A stretch of 64,000 bases of DNA from Gonatopus flavifemur (GCA_018340375.1 JAFFJZ010000001.1:32728001-32792000); one strand, 5' to 3'; positions 11,904 through 24,299 are shown, numbered from the stretch's first letter. Notes: generated by a model not told the origin, from the sequence alone. Made by a program: numbers and translations.

Positions 11904-13038
11904 TTAAGGGGTAATATCACCTTGTTTTCACGAACTTTTTTGCCATTTTCTATGACTCACCACAAACGATAGAAACATTTTCGAAACATGGGGTTTTGTG
12001 CGTATGAAAGTACTAGTTTTTGAGTACCAGAAACAGATTTTATCATATTTTTACACCACCAAATTAATTCACCGTTAATTTATATGGGCGTACCGGTACA
12101 GGTCACAATTATGAATGTAGAACAAATAACGAAAAAGTTTCTCAAAATATAGTCCAAAATCTAGTGAGCATCGTAGGAATTTTTCGTATAAATTGAATAC
12201 GACAGATTTTATGAGGGATTTTCGATCGGTTTAACAGAGCAAAGATCGAAAAAAAAACATTCAAATCAATGCCATTTTCTTTAAAATCAGTTTTTTTGGA
12301 GAAAATCCTACGATGTCCGCTATATTTTGGACTATATTCTGAGAAACTCCTCAGTTTTTTGTTCTAGGGGCCGTCCATAAATTACGTAAGGCAATTTTGG
12401 CATTTTTTCACCCCTTCTCCCTCCCCCTTGTAAGACATCGTAAGATTTCATTAAACCCCTCCCCCCCCCCCCCCATGTGGTAAGGTAATATAATACAGAA
12501 GTGTACAGAAATTATAAATGACTCAATTATGGTATAAGATTGATGATTATTAACTCACTAAAATTGACTATCCAAGGATACTTGATTACAGAACATCATC
12601 TTTGTAAAATCTTTGAAAAAGTTGAAGGAAATATGTGTTTTTCGAAATCAGTTGAAATTAAATTTCTTAATATGTAGTTACATCCGTCTTACGTAAGATT
12701 TTGGTGCAACCCCTCCCCCTCCCCCCTTGTAAGATCTGGTAAGAATTCCATGAACCCCCTCCCCCCCTTAAACGTCTTACGTAATTTATGGACGATCCCC
12801 TACACTCACAATTGTGACCTGTAGCGGGACATCCATGTAAATTATAAGACTTATTTTGAATGTCCTGATATGCCGCTATTTGGTATTGTGAAAATGTGAT
12901 GAAATGTGTTCCTGGTACTCGAAGACTAGTACTTTCATATGCACCAAAACCCATATTTGGAGATTGTTTCTATCGTTTACGGTGAGTCTTAGAAAATGGC
13001 AAAAAATGTCGTGGACTCAAGGTAATATTACCCCTCAA
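11904..13038. mobile_element. TTAA-bounded fold-back with long arms
   Basis: The left end is TTAAGGGGTAATATCACCTT; the right end is AAGGTAATATTACCCCTCAA. The arms are long: ACTAGT(TTTTGAGTACCAG) at about 12010 pairs with the CTGGTACTCGAAGACTAGT block at about 12912, and a region around 12140 pairs with one around 12310. The innermost part holds a separate mariner-like element at 12367-12800. No open frame of interest. Confidence 0.75.
12367..12800. mobile_element. Mariner/Tc1-like MITE with GGGGCCGTCCATAAATTACG ends
   Basis: TA duplicates flank the element (12365-12366 and 12801-12802). Ends read GGGGCCGTCCATAAATTACG and, inverted, GGGGATCGTCCATAAATTA. Subterminal ACGTAAG, poly-C/CCCTCC tracts and CTTGTAAGA repeats occur symmetrically. 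MITEs with this end sequence are, as I recall, widespread in arthropods. It sits inside the TTAA fold-back, so it is the younger insertion. Confidence 0.85.
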
Positions 13039-13122
13039 GGGAAGTTTCTCATCTAGCGAGCCTAAAACAAGGTGATTTTCTCGATTTTTTTTTTTCATGG
13101 AAGGAAATAAATAAAGAACTCT
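13035..13122. mobile_element. Left-end fragment of the 4108/26537/35814 TTAA family
   Basis: Reads TCAAGGGAAGTTTCTCATCT, then AGGTGATTTTCTCGA and CATGGAAGGAAATAAATAAAG, matching the left end of the family. Only about 90 bp remain before the next element starts at 13123. It abuts the previous fold-back, sharing CTCAAGG. Confidence 0.65.
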
Positions 13123-13519
13123 TAAAGAGTGACCGCAGAAAAGAGTATTTTTCCGCCTATTTTCTGGGAACGCGGGTTTCAGGTTAGAATGCATTCTAAA
13201 ACATACTCTATGTTGATCATTTGCGAGGGTATACAATTTCCTGGTGAGCATAACACTGGTTTTACAAGTAAAGTAGTATAAAATTTTGATCAGGATTTTA
13301 TAAAAATCAATAAACTTCGATAGGTTTTTTTATAGAAAAGAATCAATTTTGTCAAGAATCTATCGATTCCGTCGATCTCTTCATCTCCAAAATCAATGTT
13401 ATGCTCACCGGGAAATGGTATTCCCTTGCAAATGATCGACATGAGATATTTTTCAGAATGCAATACAACCCGAAACTCGCGGTACCAAAAAAACAGGCGA
13501 ATTTTGCGGTCACTCTTTT
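13123..13519. mobile_element. Fold-back with AAAGAGTGACCGCA ends
   Basis: The left arm starts AAAGAGTGACCGCAGAAAAG; the right arm ends GCGGTCACTCTTT. Pairing includes GATCATTTGCGAGGGTATAC / the complement near 13420, and GGTGAGCATAACA / TGTTATGCTCACC. The spacer of about 140 bp near 13260-13400 itself holds CTATCGATTCCGTCG. No target duplication could be fixed. Confidence 0.7.
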
Positions 13520-15332
13520 TTATTTGAAATCTATGTAGTCTTGCGAAGAATTTATGCGAAGAAAAAATATTTGGTAGCATTAAAAAAATGGAATACATTT
13601 TTTTCCGAATTTTTCGAGATATTTTTCAACTTATGACTCATTTTGCAATTCATGACTAAACCAGCACAGATATCAAAAGGATAAATATTGGATATAGTAC
13701 ATGAGCGTTACAAAAAATTGACGATGAATAAAATTTGAAAAAAAATTGTTGATGAAATAATTGTTCAAACAATGTTATGCATGTTTCTGAAGTGATTCTT
13801 CCCGTAAAATCGAATGACGGTATCGGTTTCTATCCGAAATCAATTTTTCAATAAATTGTTGAAACATTTTTTTATAATCAATTATTTTTTGAATTTCTTT
13901 ACCACCGTGAATTTCCTTCTATACTAATATGTCATATCCAATAGTCACCCTCTTGATATCTAGGTATGCTGGTCCAGCCATGGGCTTCGATGGGTTAATT
14001 TGATCAAAAATCCAAAAACCAAAAAATCAAGAAATGTGTCAAAAAATTCTGAAGGAATTCTATTGCATTCTCTGATCGATTTCAAACATTTTTTGTCCAT
14101 TTGAATTTTTTTCACAAGTTCATAGTTCCCGAGTAAATAATTCCTAAAGATTTTAGTGAAAACATTGGCGTTTCGGGCGCCATTTTGAATTTTTCGGGCA
14201 AAAAATTATCTCCAGAATCGTCAATACTCAAAGTTTAGACAAAAAGTCCACGATCTGTGAAAGTTCCAGGATCATTCTATAGCGGAAAGTCAACGAAAAT
14301 CAATATACAATAGAAAGAAAATTGATGCCAAAAAAGCGTCGTTTTTTTTTACAAAAAACCTCCATCTTGAGACGGAAATTTCAATTTTGTCAAATTTTCA
14401 AGGCCACCGTTGGAAAAAGCAACCTTCAATCTATAAAATTTATTCCATCCCGATTTTTTTCTCCGTTGAATTCGTCCAGGACAGTGAGCTGAAAGTGATG
14501 GCCCAAAAAGTGTCCTTCCCGACGTTAATGGTTTAAACCAAAAGTTCATAAAGTATGTAAATTTGAAATCCACTCAATATTACATAAATTCAAAGATTAT
14601 ATTACGTACTAATACAATAGATTATCCTGGAATTTATACTAGGTTATGGGTCAGATTTTAAATTTATACATAGATTTATAAATTTTATCAGAGTAAATAA
14701 TCTCCAACTCTCTCTCGTATAAGATAATTGATGCTTCTCTAAATCAAAGGTAATTCAATCGACGAAACGATGTGTTGAAATTCTATACATGTGCGTTTCG
14801 AATGTTAGATCAGGCAGGACGCGCGTACGTGTGTGATTTAAACGAGATTACAAGGGGATGCGATAGTCCTGGCTTTCTCGTCCCACGATCTCAGTGCTTA
14901 AAATTTCTTCGTTAAATATGCATCGACCTTTTATACGCATTACGCATCACGAGTAAGTGCACGTGAATATATTTTCGGTACGTAACCGTAGATGCATGTA
15001 TACAGAAGCCTAATCCACGAAGAGAGGATAGTCGGTGATTTCGTAGGGAATTAATCGATTGACAGAGGTGAATTCGAGTATCGGTATTAAAGGATTTCCT
15101 TCATTGTTTGTGATAATTCGATTGTACTACGAAGTATATGCCTGTGAACTATATGTACTTACACGTGTATATATTTATTGGACTCGCACGATTCAATCAT
15201 TCATGTACGTTTAGTTCACCGGTTATTAGATTCGAATACAGTACTTTTCTTAGAATGTTGATTTAGGTATTATGGTTTTGAATAGTGGATCTGACTCGAT
15301 GCACTTCTAGCGTCATGAATCACGACGTAACC
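13520..15332. other. Unassigned AT-rich DNA
   Basis: No gene or element recognised. The minus-strand frame at 14349-14573 has no known motif. The part from 14750 on is richer in CpG and contains acceptor- and donor-like strings (for example GAGTAAGTG near 14950) without a matching open exon. Confidence 0.4.
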
Positions 15333-16225
15333 CATACAAAAATTCACAATTGGCCGAGGCTTGGGGACCAAGGATAGCGCAACACTGAAATGATAACATC
15401 ATTTTATGATTTATCAATGTTTTTTCCCTCTATGGAGGCCCATCATTGGTGCGGAAATGGCAATGAAATACGCTATCATTGGCAAACAATAGAAAAATCT
15501 GGTGATCAATATTGCGCCAATGATAAAACTGTAAAAAATAATTAACCCAAAAATATATAAAAAGTATGCGCATTTCACAATTTCCAATATATGGTATTTG
15601 CGATCCTATTGTATTTTCCTCATTTATCTATAAACAACTCGGTGTTTTTTCTCGCTAAAGTTTGCCATAAGAAGTATACACAATATGGATTAACAGTAGG
15701 AGCTCTCTGGTGTAACCTGTAACAAAGAACGATTGACTGTTCTTCCAGAGAATTATTTGAGTCTCATATATTCCTTGTATACATCTTTCCCTACTCGCGA
15801 GAAACACTCGATCGATAACTTGGCCAGCAATTCAGCCATCCAAAGTTAAAATTAAGCAGCATGCCAATATTGAATCATGCTATTACCAATCATCGACGCT
15901 ACATTGAAAACTAATTCTTATCCAGACTGGACCAAAGTTTGTGACAATATTCAACCACGTTTCAAATGATCCTCAGTTTCGTTGAAATCTATCGTTCGGT
16001 CAATGTTGGGCCAAGGATGAGCCCAGCAAGCGTCAAGCCTGGCGAAATTGTGAATCAATGGTAGGCTGGGAACCGAAATTCGTTGAACACCGGTATCGGT
16101 GCAACATTATATTTGTTGTTAATCAACATTAAATATTTATAGATTGCCAAGCCTTGCCTGTCAACATTGCGCCAAGCTAAATTCCATTGTCAGCATTGGC
16201 GAAGCCTACAAATTTTTATATGGGT
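15333..16225. mobile_element. TTGGC-word fold-back element
   Basis: The left region reads CCCATACAAAAATTCACA and, on the minus strand, the right gives CCCATATAAAAATTTGTAGG. Between them are many TTGGCCAA/TTGGCGCAA-like words in both senses (for example ATTGGCCGAGGCTTGG, CAATATTGCGCCAATG, AACATTGCGCCAAGC). A segment of it recurs inverted at 24300-24470. Ends are approximate and no target duplication was fixed. Confidence 0.6.
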
Positions 16226-16877
16226 GTAGCAATACCGATAATATGAAATGATCACACACGATACTCGCAGGCTCGTTAATTCGGAAAACCGAAAACTTCG
16301 ACCCAAAGAGCTACAATGCCGAAAATTACAACTCCCCCGCTGACTGATTACCACGGTCGCCAGCTTGTTTTCTGGTGCAAACAAGCAAACCTCTCCTTTA
16401 GGTTTCTCAATCACACAGATAAATCTCACTCCACACGAAATACTTTAACAACACCAATCCTGATTGAATCAAACTTAATCTCAATAAGAAGAGGGAAAAG
16501 AAACAAATTTATCTAATTTCAAAACTCGAATATTTTCATACACAATATATGATTTATTTGTCATAACACAGTTATCACTTTTATTACAACACTTTAAAGC
16601 TTTTTCAAAATCATTCTGTCACTGAGCGGGAGCTCTGATCTGTTCCGTCAGCTGACACTGAATGCTTCATGGCGCATGAGACGCTCCTTATATAGGGTTC
16701 CCGGGAGCAATCGGAGAATCTTATCATTGTAATAATTGTTGTAATATGATCTGATCAGATCTTGATTTTGCTCAATAGGCTTCTCTGAGCATCTGTATTC
16801 GCATATTTTGACATATTTGATCATTTTTTAATATATTTCGGTTTTCCATCATTCGGGTCTCTTATTCTATGCACTAA
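16226..16877. other. Unassigned DNA
   Basis: Short overlapping frames on both strands between 16190 and 16520 carry no recognised motif. No repeat identified. Confidence 0.4.
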
Positions 16878-17251
16878 CCCATACAGCACCGGGAGGTTTC
16901 CTAAACGTTCAGAAGACGTGCTTGATTTCACAGAGAACGTGCAAATAACGTCTCAGGATGTTCTAAAAACGTCGCATGTATGTCCCAGGGACATGCAAAT
17001 GTCTCGGTTAGTTCTATCTATGTCCCCCTGTGACTTTGTGGTTTTTCAAGGTTAGTTTTCATGGAAGTACGTTTAGAAGACATGATGAAAACGTCTGGTA
17101 GTAGATCAAAGGAACGTGCTTAGAACGTATTCAAGGATATCAAATGGGAAGGTACTCTAAATGTTTGTAAAACTTGCTTCAGCGGGACCAAAACACGCAA
17201 AACCAAGAGCACGTTTTCAAAACGTTCAAAGAACTTTCTGTGCTGTCTGGG
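16878..17251. mobile_element. CCCA-type palindromic element, AACGTT word
   Basis: The left reads CCCATACAGCACCGGGAGG; the right, on the minus strand, reads CCCAGACAGCACAGAAAG. TAAACGTTCAGAAGACGTGC at the left pairs with the GCACGTTTTCAAAACGTTCA region at the right. The body iterates (A)ACGT(T) words: AACGTCT, GAACGTGC, GTACGTTTAG. Its ends match those of the AAGAATTCTT element at 8488, although its word differs. Confidence 0.75.
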
Positions 17252-17734
17252 AAACGTGTGATGAATACTCATCATATCCCATTTTCAGTCATTTATGGAG
17301 ATTCAATCCAGATATTTATACAGAAGAATAAATACTTCAAATTCTTTTTTCGTCTCCGTAGGTGGCTGATATCTCAATAATTCGATATTTTATTTGTCCG
17401 TGCACATGGGAATTCATTCAGATTAATGAATTCAACGGTTCTGATATTGAATGTCGACAAAAGGATATATCGAATCGATGACGATGCTCTGTAGCATCGT
17501 TTGTTTGAAAAACGAAAGACATTTTCGTTCTGAATCAGCACTATATTCACATTTGCGGAAAAAAATGATTAGCTATTATTTGGATAGTTGAAAATGAGCT
17601 GAAGGAGCTATTTTTTAGCGCTCGCAGCAACAGCAAGAAATGTAGCTGCCACGGCTAAAATTCTATAGCTAAATTATTTGGCTATCCAAATATTAACCAC
17701 AAAATCTGCGCAGTCACAATTACGATTTTCTACT

Positions 17735-18192
17735 GTCCTACACTGACAGAAAAACGACCTGGTTGAAACATTCGTGGTCGCAGTAACTTGAAATCTGGTT
17801 CGATTGACCAGGAAATGTGATTGTGATGTCCAGAAGAAATGGTTGAAGCCAAAATCAACTACATATTTTGGTTATTACACCAAGAAAAGAATCTGGTTTT
17901 TCTAACCTGGAAAATGTAATTGATTTTTGCTTCAACCACTTTTTCTAGACATCACAATCACATTTCCTGGTCAATCGAACCAGATTTCAAGTTACTGCGA
18001 CCACAAATGTTCCAACCAGGTCGTTTTTCTATCAGTGTAGTAGAAATGCTCTAGTCATTGACAAGTTTTGTAACGCTTAACTAGCCAAAAACTAGAGCCT
18101 ATTCACCAGAACCCTACGAGGCACTTGCAAGCGTCTAGTTTTTGGCTAGTTGAGCGTTACAAAACTCGTCAATGACTGGAGCATTCCTACTA
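17735..18192. mobile_element. CTAGTAGAAATG fold-back, copy 1, with an insertion in its end
   Basis: The arm reads GTAGAAATGCTCTAGTCATT...GTAACGCTTAACTAGCC and pairs with GGCTAGTTGAGCGTTAC...GGAGCATTCCTACTA. Its first bases CCTA (17737-17740) are cut from the rest by the 17741-18037 element, which lies between TA and TA within the inverted repeat. Loop near CCAGAACCCTACGAGG. Other copies: 18206, 26358 and 33768. Confidence 0.7.
17741..18037. mobile_element. TA-flanked fold-back with CACTGACAGAAAAACG ends, copy 1
   Basis: TA lies at 17739-17740 and 18038-18039. The left end CACTGACAGAAAAACGACCT pairs with the right end AGGTCGTTTTTCTATCAGTG, and pairing continues almost perfectly through CAGTAACTTGAAATCTGG and ATGTGATTGTGATGTC to the middle near 17890. 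High arm identity suggests a recent insertion. A diverged copy is at 37710-37972. Confidence 0.9.
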
Positions 18193-18205
18193 AGGTGTAG
18201 CAGCT

Positions 18206-18377
18206 ACCCAAGTCGAAATGTTCTAGTTATTAACAAGTTTTGTAACGCTTAACTAGCTAAATGCTAGACACTTGCAAGTACCTCATCAGAACCCTACGAG
18301 GCATTTGCAAGCGTCTAGTTGTTGGCTAGTCAAGCGTTACAAAACTTGTCAATGACTAGAGCATTTCTACTAGGGTA
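18206..18377. mobile_element. CTAGTAGAAATG fold-back, copy 2
   Basis: Runs from CCCAAGTCGAAATGTTCTAG to CTAGAGCATTTCTACTAGGG, bordered by TA on both sides. The arms pair through GTAACGCTTAACTAGC / GCTAGTCAAGCGTTAC, with the same central CAGAACCCTACGAGGCA. It lies in tandem with copy 1. Confidence 0.8.
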
Positions 18378-18884
18378 ATAAATAGTTACAGCCGCAATTA
18401 TTTTAGCTATAGCAGTAAAAACAGGGCGTTCAAAAAGTGAGTAGCTAAGACGGTTGCTTCAATTTTTTTATGTATACTGCATTTTTTAATCAAAATTTCC
18501 TCTGTGTGATCAGCATGCAGCGGAGAAAATCCCTCAAAATAAATTATGAGGAGTCTTCCGAGGTAATTTTTTTCCCATCTTCGAAGTGAAAAAGCAAGTA
18601 CAGGTCACATTAATCAAATATAATATGTTTAAAAAAGTCCGAATCATCGTTGCATAATTCATCTGACCGTACTTTAGATTCATTTCCTGAATTTGAAAAT
18701 CATCGTTTAGAACGTTTCCTCAAATCACAAACATTGGCATAATTTTGCATCGGAGGAGGAAAAATTTGTCCTCACTCAATTTCCCTTCGCGGTTTTGAGA
18801 TTACAATTTTCAGCATACGTTTAGAACATGTACACCACGAATTTGCTTAAAAACTGTAGAATTAAAATATGCTTGTTTGCTTAC

Positions 18885-19110
18885 CTGTTCGCTCGAGTCT
18901 GAACACGAGTGGGTGAACTGAGCGAGTGGATAAAATATTCAGGAAACTCTGCATCAAGCCGAGGTAGGAGCTGGGCTCTGTCCTTGGTTGGGATTGAAAG
19001 AACCCGACGTGTGTGAAGTCCGTGCGTGGTGGCTGTCGAGGGTAGAGAGAAGGAGAGAGAAAGAGAGAGAGGGGGAAGGAAGGATGTTTTCACTATACGA
19101 GGAGTTGATC
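18885..19110 (-). other. Possible first exon ending in a strong splice donor
   Basis: Read on the minus strand, the segment ends CGAACAG followed by GTAAGCAAAC, an almost perfect donor with the junction after base 18885. The upstream sequence is open in one frame from a methionine at 19093, but the peptide is serine/leucine-rich from a CTCTCT tract and shows no domain. It may be an untranslated first exon of a minus-strand gene whose next exons lie at lower coordinates or outside the window. The start is a guess. Confidence 0.3.
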
Positions 19111-19598
19111 CAACTCACTCTCTTCATAGGAAAGAAGCTTTAGGAGTACCAAAGTGGTAGATGGGGTGAAAAAAGGTGGGGTTGAGATAGAAGAGGTGGG
19201 TACTGTCCAGACGTTCCATGACCATCAACTACTGTACTATACATGTGTATATATATATATAAGTGTACGTGTATGTACAATGTCTGTCTCTCGTTGTCGT
19301 CAAAAGTTGGTTTTATCCCATGGGATTCGGGATACCTAAACCCCTAGAAGGAGACTACCAATCCATGTATTGTGTAGGTGTACGTACGAATGTTGGAGAG
19401 AGAATGGGATTTGCTGGTGGTGGTGGTAATCTTGGTGGGTGTCTGTAAAGTCTCGTGGGTGTCTCTCCCTTTATCCCAACCGCGTACTTTGGAGCTTGGT
19501 GGCATCGAAGAGCCGCACCTGCTGAGTAAAATATCCTCTAAGCCGACCTCGACTACACAAACACGAATAAACGCACACATACACACATATACATCATT

Positions 19599-19622
19599 TT
19601 CTTCTTCTTCTTCTTCTTCTTC
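19599..19622. repeat. (TTC)n microsatellite
   Basis: Pure run of CTT/TTC units followed by TGTTGCTGCTACTGC. The poly-serine or poly-glutamate it produces on translation is not evidence for a gene. Confidence 0.9.
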
Positions 19623-21165
19623 TGTTGCTGCTACTGCTACGACTAGCTTCTTTCGACGAGATATATTCTTTACCAACATTTCACCTCTCGCCATTCCTCT
19701 TTCTTTTCCCTCACCTCAACGAGGGAACCCCTTTCAAAAGCTTCGAGACCACGGTCTGCTACGTAAACATTCCAGGAAAGAGACAAATGAAGGGGGGGAA
19801 TATTGAGAGAGGGAATATTGAGGGGCTGGAGAGGATCCTGCTATTGTGTAACTATGTGTTTTGAAAATCTTGAATCATAATCTTCAATCATTCAAACGAT
19901 TTTACGTGTAACCTTTTGTATTTTGCAATTAGGAATCGCAAATATAAACTTGCGTCAATGGATTCTATTCGCAATATTGTTCAGATTACGAGCAGGTGTG
20001 TTTGGAATTGAAATAAATGGATTTTCAGTTCGATAATGAGAAGCTTCTTCTTTTGTTTTTCTATTAAAGTACTGAAAGAAAAAGAGGGAGGAAAAAAGCG
20101 AAGAGAAATTTCGGTTAGCAAAGTATCCATAGAACATTGGATAGTGGTAAAACGAGAGTGTCTCTACAGAGACGTTGATGTAATGGCAGAATTACGTTTG
20201 CATTTACGGTCTATGCGGTATTCATGTCTCATCGTAGAGCAATGGAGTAGTAAGCAAGAGATAGATTGAAGTACATCGTTTAATCCTCCTCCTCTCTCCC
20301 TTCGTCCTGACGTTGAGCGCCCTGGTAGACAGCGGGAAGAGGGAGGCTCGTTTCTGCAGGATCATCCATACTCTCTGGGTCCGACCAGTAGAGAAGTCCG
20401 TTAATTTAGATCCCATGAGTGACCGCAGACGAGATCGTGTGGTTGTACTCTGGGATCGTGGCTCTTGGCCGAGAATCTCGAACGCTCGAAACCTTCTCCT
20501 GGTGCAAGGCCGACAGCCACAGGCCACCAAACGCTCCGGCATATCGACGTCCACGTCTCTCCCACACACCACCGACGCTACCGGACGATACGTTGGAATG
20601 TTTGTGCGGTGATGCACGAAGTCATCGCTAAGGTTAGCTCGGGTATTCGCAAACTCCTCTCTATTGGTTTTCGGACTAGAGAAATAATATCGGACCCATT
20701 GTATCGGCGGGTTTTCCAATCGATGTTCAATAATTCGCTTTAATCCTTCTTTTTTTTTCGTTTCTTACACCGTATTTATATTCTCATATGAATTTCATTG
20801 TTGCGAGAACAATGTCGAGGACGAAGAGTATCTCGTCGATGATCGAGTTTCTCTCTTGTGGGAACATTTATCCGGTTGTTAACTCTATAGCCCTTCGCGT
20901 TTCGTATTTAGGGATCATACGGGGGGGGGAGGAAAAACATGACAACGTGTACGAAGTATCGACGACGATGAAGATGATGATAATAATAGTAGTTGGTGTA
21001 AAGGTTTCACGGCGTGAAAAAGGGGTGTCTCCGCCATTGTTATTAATAGAGAACGAAACAATTTTGTAACGCGGCCCGGCTTATTATAAGCCCTTGCCCT
21101 GTATATATCTTCGCCTCGTTACATCCCTCGTTCGGCCGACCTGGTCGTAACTGTGTTGAGAGGAA

Positions 21166-21193
21166 TAGAGAGAGAGAGAGAGAGAGAGAGAGG
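21166..21193. repeat. (AG)n microsatellite
   Basis: Uninterrupted AG dinucleotide run. A short (CGAA)n run follows at 21212-21230. Confidence 0.9.
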
Positions 21194-24100
21194 GTTGCGT
21201 CGAACGGACATACGAACGAACGAACGAACGACCGGTTTCCAACCCCTCCTCGATCCGTTGCCGTGTTGTGCTGTTGCTGCTATGCATTATCCTATGCCAC
21301 CCTCGTGTATCCCACATCTTCCCCCTCTGAGGTATACACGAGTATATGCGCTCACTCTCTGCCTGTGACAAGAAGGATTATCGTACGTTCCCGTCGAGGT
21401 CACCGTATTATCCTTTGGTTGAAAAGCAGGAAAATCGAGGGGGGAAACGCACGTGGTGACGTCTCTTTCTTTCCTCCTCTTTCTCTTTTTCTCTCTTCTT
21501 TTTATCCTGATCATCATCCGTATCGTCATTGTTATCGTGTATACGTAGTTGAAACGAGCAAGAGCTCTCATGGGACTGCTTGAAAATTTTTATCGACAAA
21601 TTGATTCATTTCAACAAGTCAAATACCTCGGCTTATCATTTTTTATCGTAATTAGGTAATGTAAGGCAAGAGTGAAGTATTATTATTGTACTCGAAAGAG
21701 CAGAGCTTCGAATATCTCATTCGAGAGGAAATAATTTCCGATGAATCGTTAAATGGCACGCTATTCGAATTGGTGTACATATAATGATAATAATCTTGGA
21801 AGGTACTTGACGATGGAAAAGAAAAAGAACAAACCAAGATAATAAAAAAAGAATCCAAACAAACATATCGAGCTTGTTCACGGTAGTAGAATTCATTAAT
21901 ACAACGTTAAGAATGAAAGAGAGATGAGAATCCCCTCACTCGCTTACTCACTCATCACGCACAGTTCTCATCGAAACCCGATTTTCCCTTCTTCGAGAAC
22001 ACCCCTAGGATGGTCCAATTAGCGTACTTATTGTTCACGAGGAAGCGAGAGGAAAGGATGAGTGAAACGTCAGGAAACTCCGATCGGATCTTCGAGTCCG
22101 ATGCTTAGCATCGTTCTCCTTGCTGCAGTTGCAGTTGCAGCAATTACTTTCGCAATAGTCACAATGATGACGGTGCGCGTCTATTGTTCCTAAACGTGTG
22201 ATTAGGTGTACGCTGTCTTTGTCTCTGACTCTGTGTGTCATGGTATCATCGATACATCTCTCTTCCTTGCGCTCCCTTCTCTTTGTGCCCTTATCTCAGG
22301 GATGGTGGCTGTAGTAGGGGTTGAGAGATGTATTAACAATTGGACAATGGAGCCACGTGGGGCATACAGTCGTGCCCGGGAAATGAGGAACAGACTTCCC
22401 CAACCCCCTTGATCGTCGTCGCTCCCCCTAGAAATGCCGATTGCAGCCTACCCGCCGCAATATTACAATGTAACGAGTCTCCTCTTAGCGCACTGACTCG
22501 AATCGCATTGATTCGCAAATGAATGAGTTCATGTTTACGGTCTTGTGAATTGCAAGAAAGAAATCATTACGGCCAAACAAAAGTGTGTCATCGCCCGGGG
22601 AACGATGGTATAAGATACCGGATTGACTACACGTGACATTCACGGTCCCTTGTGCTAACGCTGCCCGTTCCGTATTTCAATGGAATAGAATATAAAGATT
22701 AGCACTGTCCCTCCTCTCCTCTTACATAGACGAAAATGTTTTGATTTTGAATTTATAGGACGTACGTGACGTATCCGGGAATAAGATCATTCGATTCGAT
22801 CGAATGAGATCGCCAAATGACAACAGTCCCGAAGATATAAGAGCGAACTCATGCAATACGAACTTGTCAAAAAGTTTTCTGGAACATTTTTGAAGCTTTT
22901 CAACTTCTCGCGTATGTGTGTCTCGTGTCAGAAACTTGCTTGCGAAGAGAGTTGCTGTTGGGAAAAGGAGATATTTTTCGCCAGTCAAACACATCGTTGA
23001 GGGTTTTCAGTTTCATTCACCCCGAGAGAAGAGTTTATTTGTATTTTATATAAATTTATCAATCAGAAAGAACGATCGATCGTTTGAATATTTCTTCTAT
23101 GTTGCTGAAGTTTGAATCGTTTATTGAAAGAAAATATTAATCAAATAACGAACTCTTCAGATCCAACCTCAGTTGAAGACCCAAAATTTTGCCGCACATT
23201 TTTCAAACGATCTTTTCGATTTCAAGAAGTCAATTTTCGGAGATGAATAACGATGATTTATCACATTTTGTGAGTTCCGTTTTTATAAACGATTCAAATT
23301 TCTACAACATTTTTATTACTGAATAACATCAAACTTGAATTTCGCAAAAAAAAAAACACGAATATTTAATCACCCTTCCAATAATTGAGACTATAGAAAA
23401 TTATGAAAATTATGCGTGTCATTTTCCCTTGGGTATCGATTGACATTGTTTCGCTTTTCAAATGACTGGAAATATATAATTCGGATGGTTATAATTTTAT
23501 ATTATATTACACAGAATAATTTCAACATTTTCCTATCGAAAAAGTGAATTTTCAATGTGTTTGAATTGTTAACGGAACATCAGCGGAATCTGGGGATTTC
23601 GAATGTAGCGTTCATTGATGTTTTCGCAATATGGCTGGAGCTGAAATCTACCATACGTGTAGTATATCTTGAGAATAAACGTGTACAACATTATACAGGT
23701 GTAAATTTTGCATAAACCTCATTTGTATTTTATATGCGTTATGATCTGATATCGTCGCAATTCCCAATATGAATTTTACATTACATTTTTGTGATGTTTC
23801 GCGATGTTACACGCTCAGCGGCTGCGCTGGAAATCAAATCTTCGACTCTTATAAATGTAAATTGATTCTCCTATTCGGAAAATTCGTGAATTGGTTTTCA
23901 AAATATTCAAACATTTCGGACCTGCACTGAGAAAAAGGGTCTTATTGAATATTAGACGTACGGAGAAAAAAAATTTACTGATACAGCAGATCGATGGATT
24001 TTATATAGAATAACCAATGTTTTTGCTAACCCAGCTAGAAAATGTGTTGTCACAGGGAACTAGATTCGCTGGGAGAGCAACACAGTGCATTGAAATATCC

Positions 24101-24208
24101 AAATTTCCGCTAGACTTGCAGAATTTGGAGTATAAAATACAGAATGAAATACGGCTGAAACATTGCTGACGTAGCTAATAAGATTGCGGTGATGAGAGAT
24201 AGTACTCT

Positions 24209-24299
24209 CTAAATCTGGAAAAGTGAAAAATCGCACGTTTCACTCCACCAAGTGTCAGAAGTGAGCCTGTCCGCTTCGAGTGGAATTTTCACTCGAATT
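24209..24299. mobile_element. CTCTCTAAAT-type fragment
   Basis: Starts TACTCTCTAAATCTGGAA, like the complete element at 60616-60877, then has TTTCACTCC and CGAGTGGAATTTTCACTCG. No right end is present before the next repeat. Confidence 0.5.

Larger units (their letters stand above)
17566..18460. mobile_element. AGCTGYNRCAGCT-word element split by later insertions
   Basis: The left part (to about 17734) has TTAGCTATTATTTGGATAG, AGCTATTTTTTAGCG and GCAAGAAATGTAGCTGCC. The right part (18378 on) has AATTATTTTAGCTATAGCAG and GTGAGTAGCTAAGACGG. Together they match the uninterrupted copies at 7480 and 41836. The gap holds two fold-back elements, one of which contains a third. Confidence 0.65.
18461..23976. 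other. Unique, CpG-richer block with microsatellites; possible gene-start region
   Basis: The largest stretch without recognisable mobile elements. Several sub-regions (about 18880-19140, 20300-20640, 21060-21330, 22240-22500) are visibly richer in C, G and CpG than the surroundings, and long overlapping frames occur there on both strands. This is what insect promoter or 5'-exon regions can look like, but I cannot tie it to a protein family. Strong minus-strand donor at 18885. Confidence 0.4.

Noticed and set aside
19378..19806. 142-codon plus-strand and 116-codon minus-strand frames
   Set aside because: Both run through a (TTC)n microsatellite and owe their length to it. The peptides are low-complexity Ser or Glu runs.
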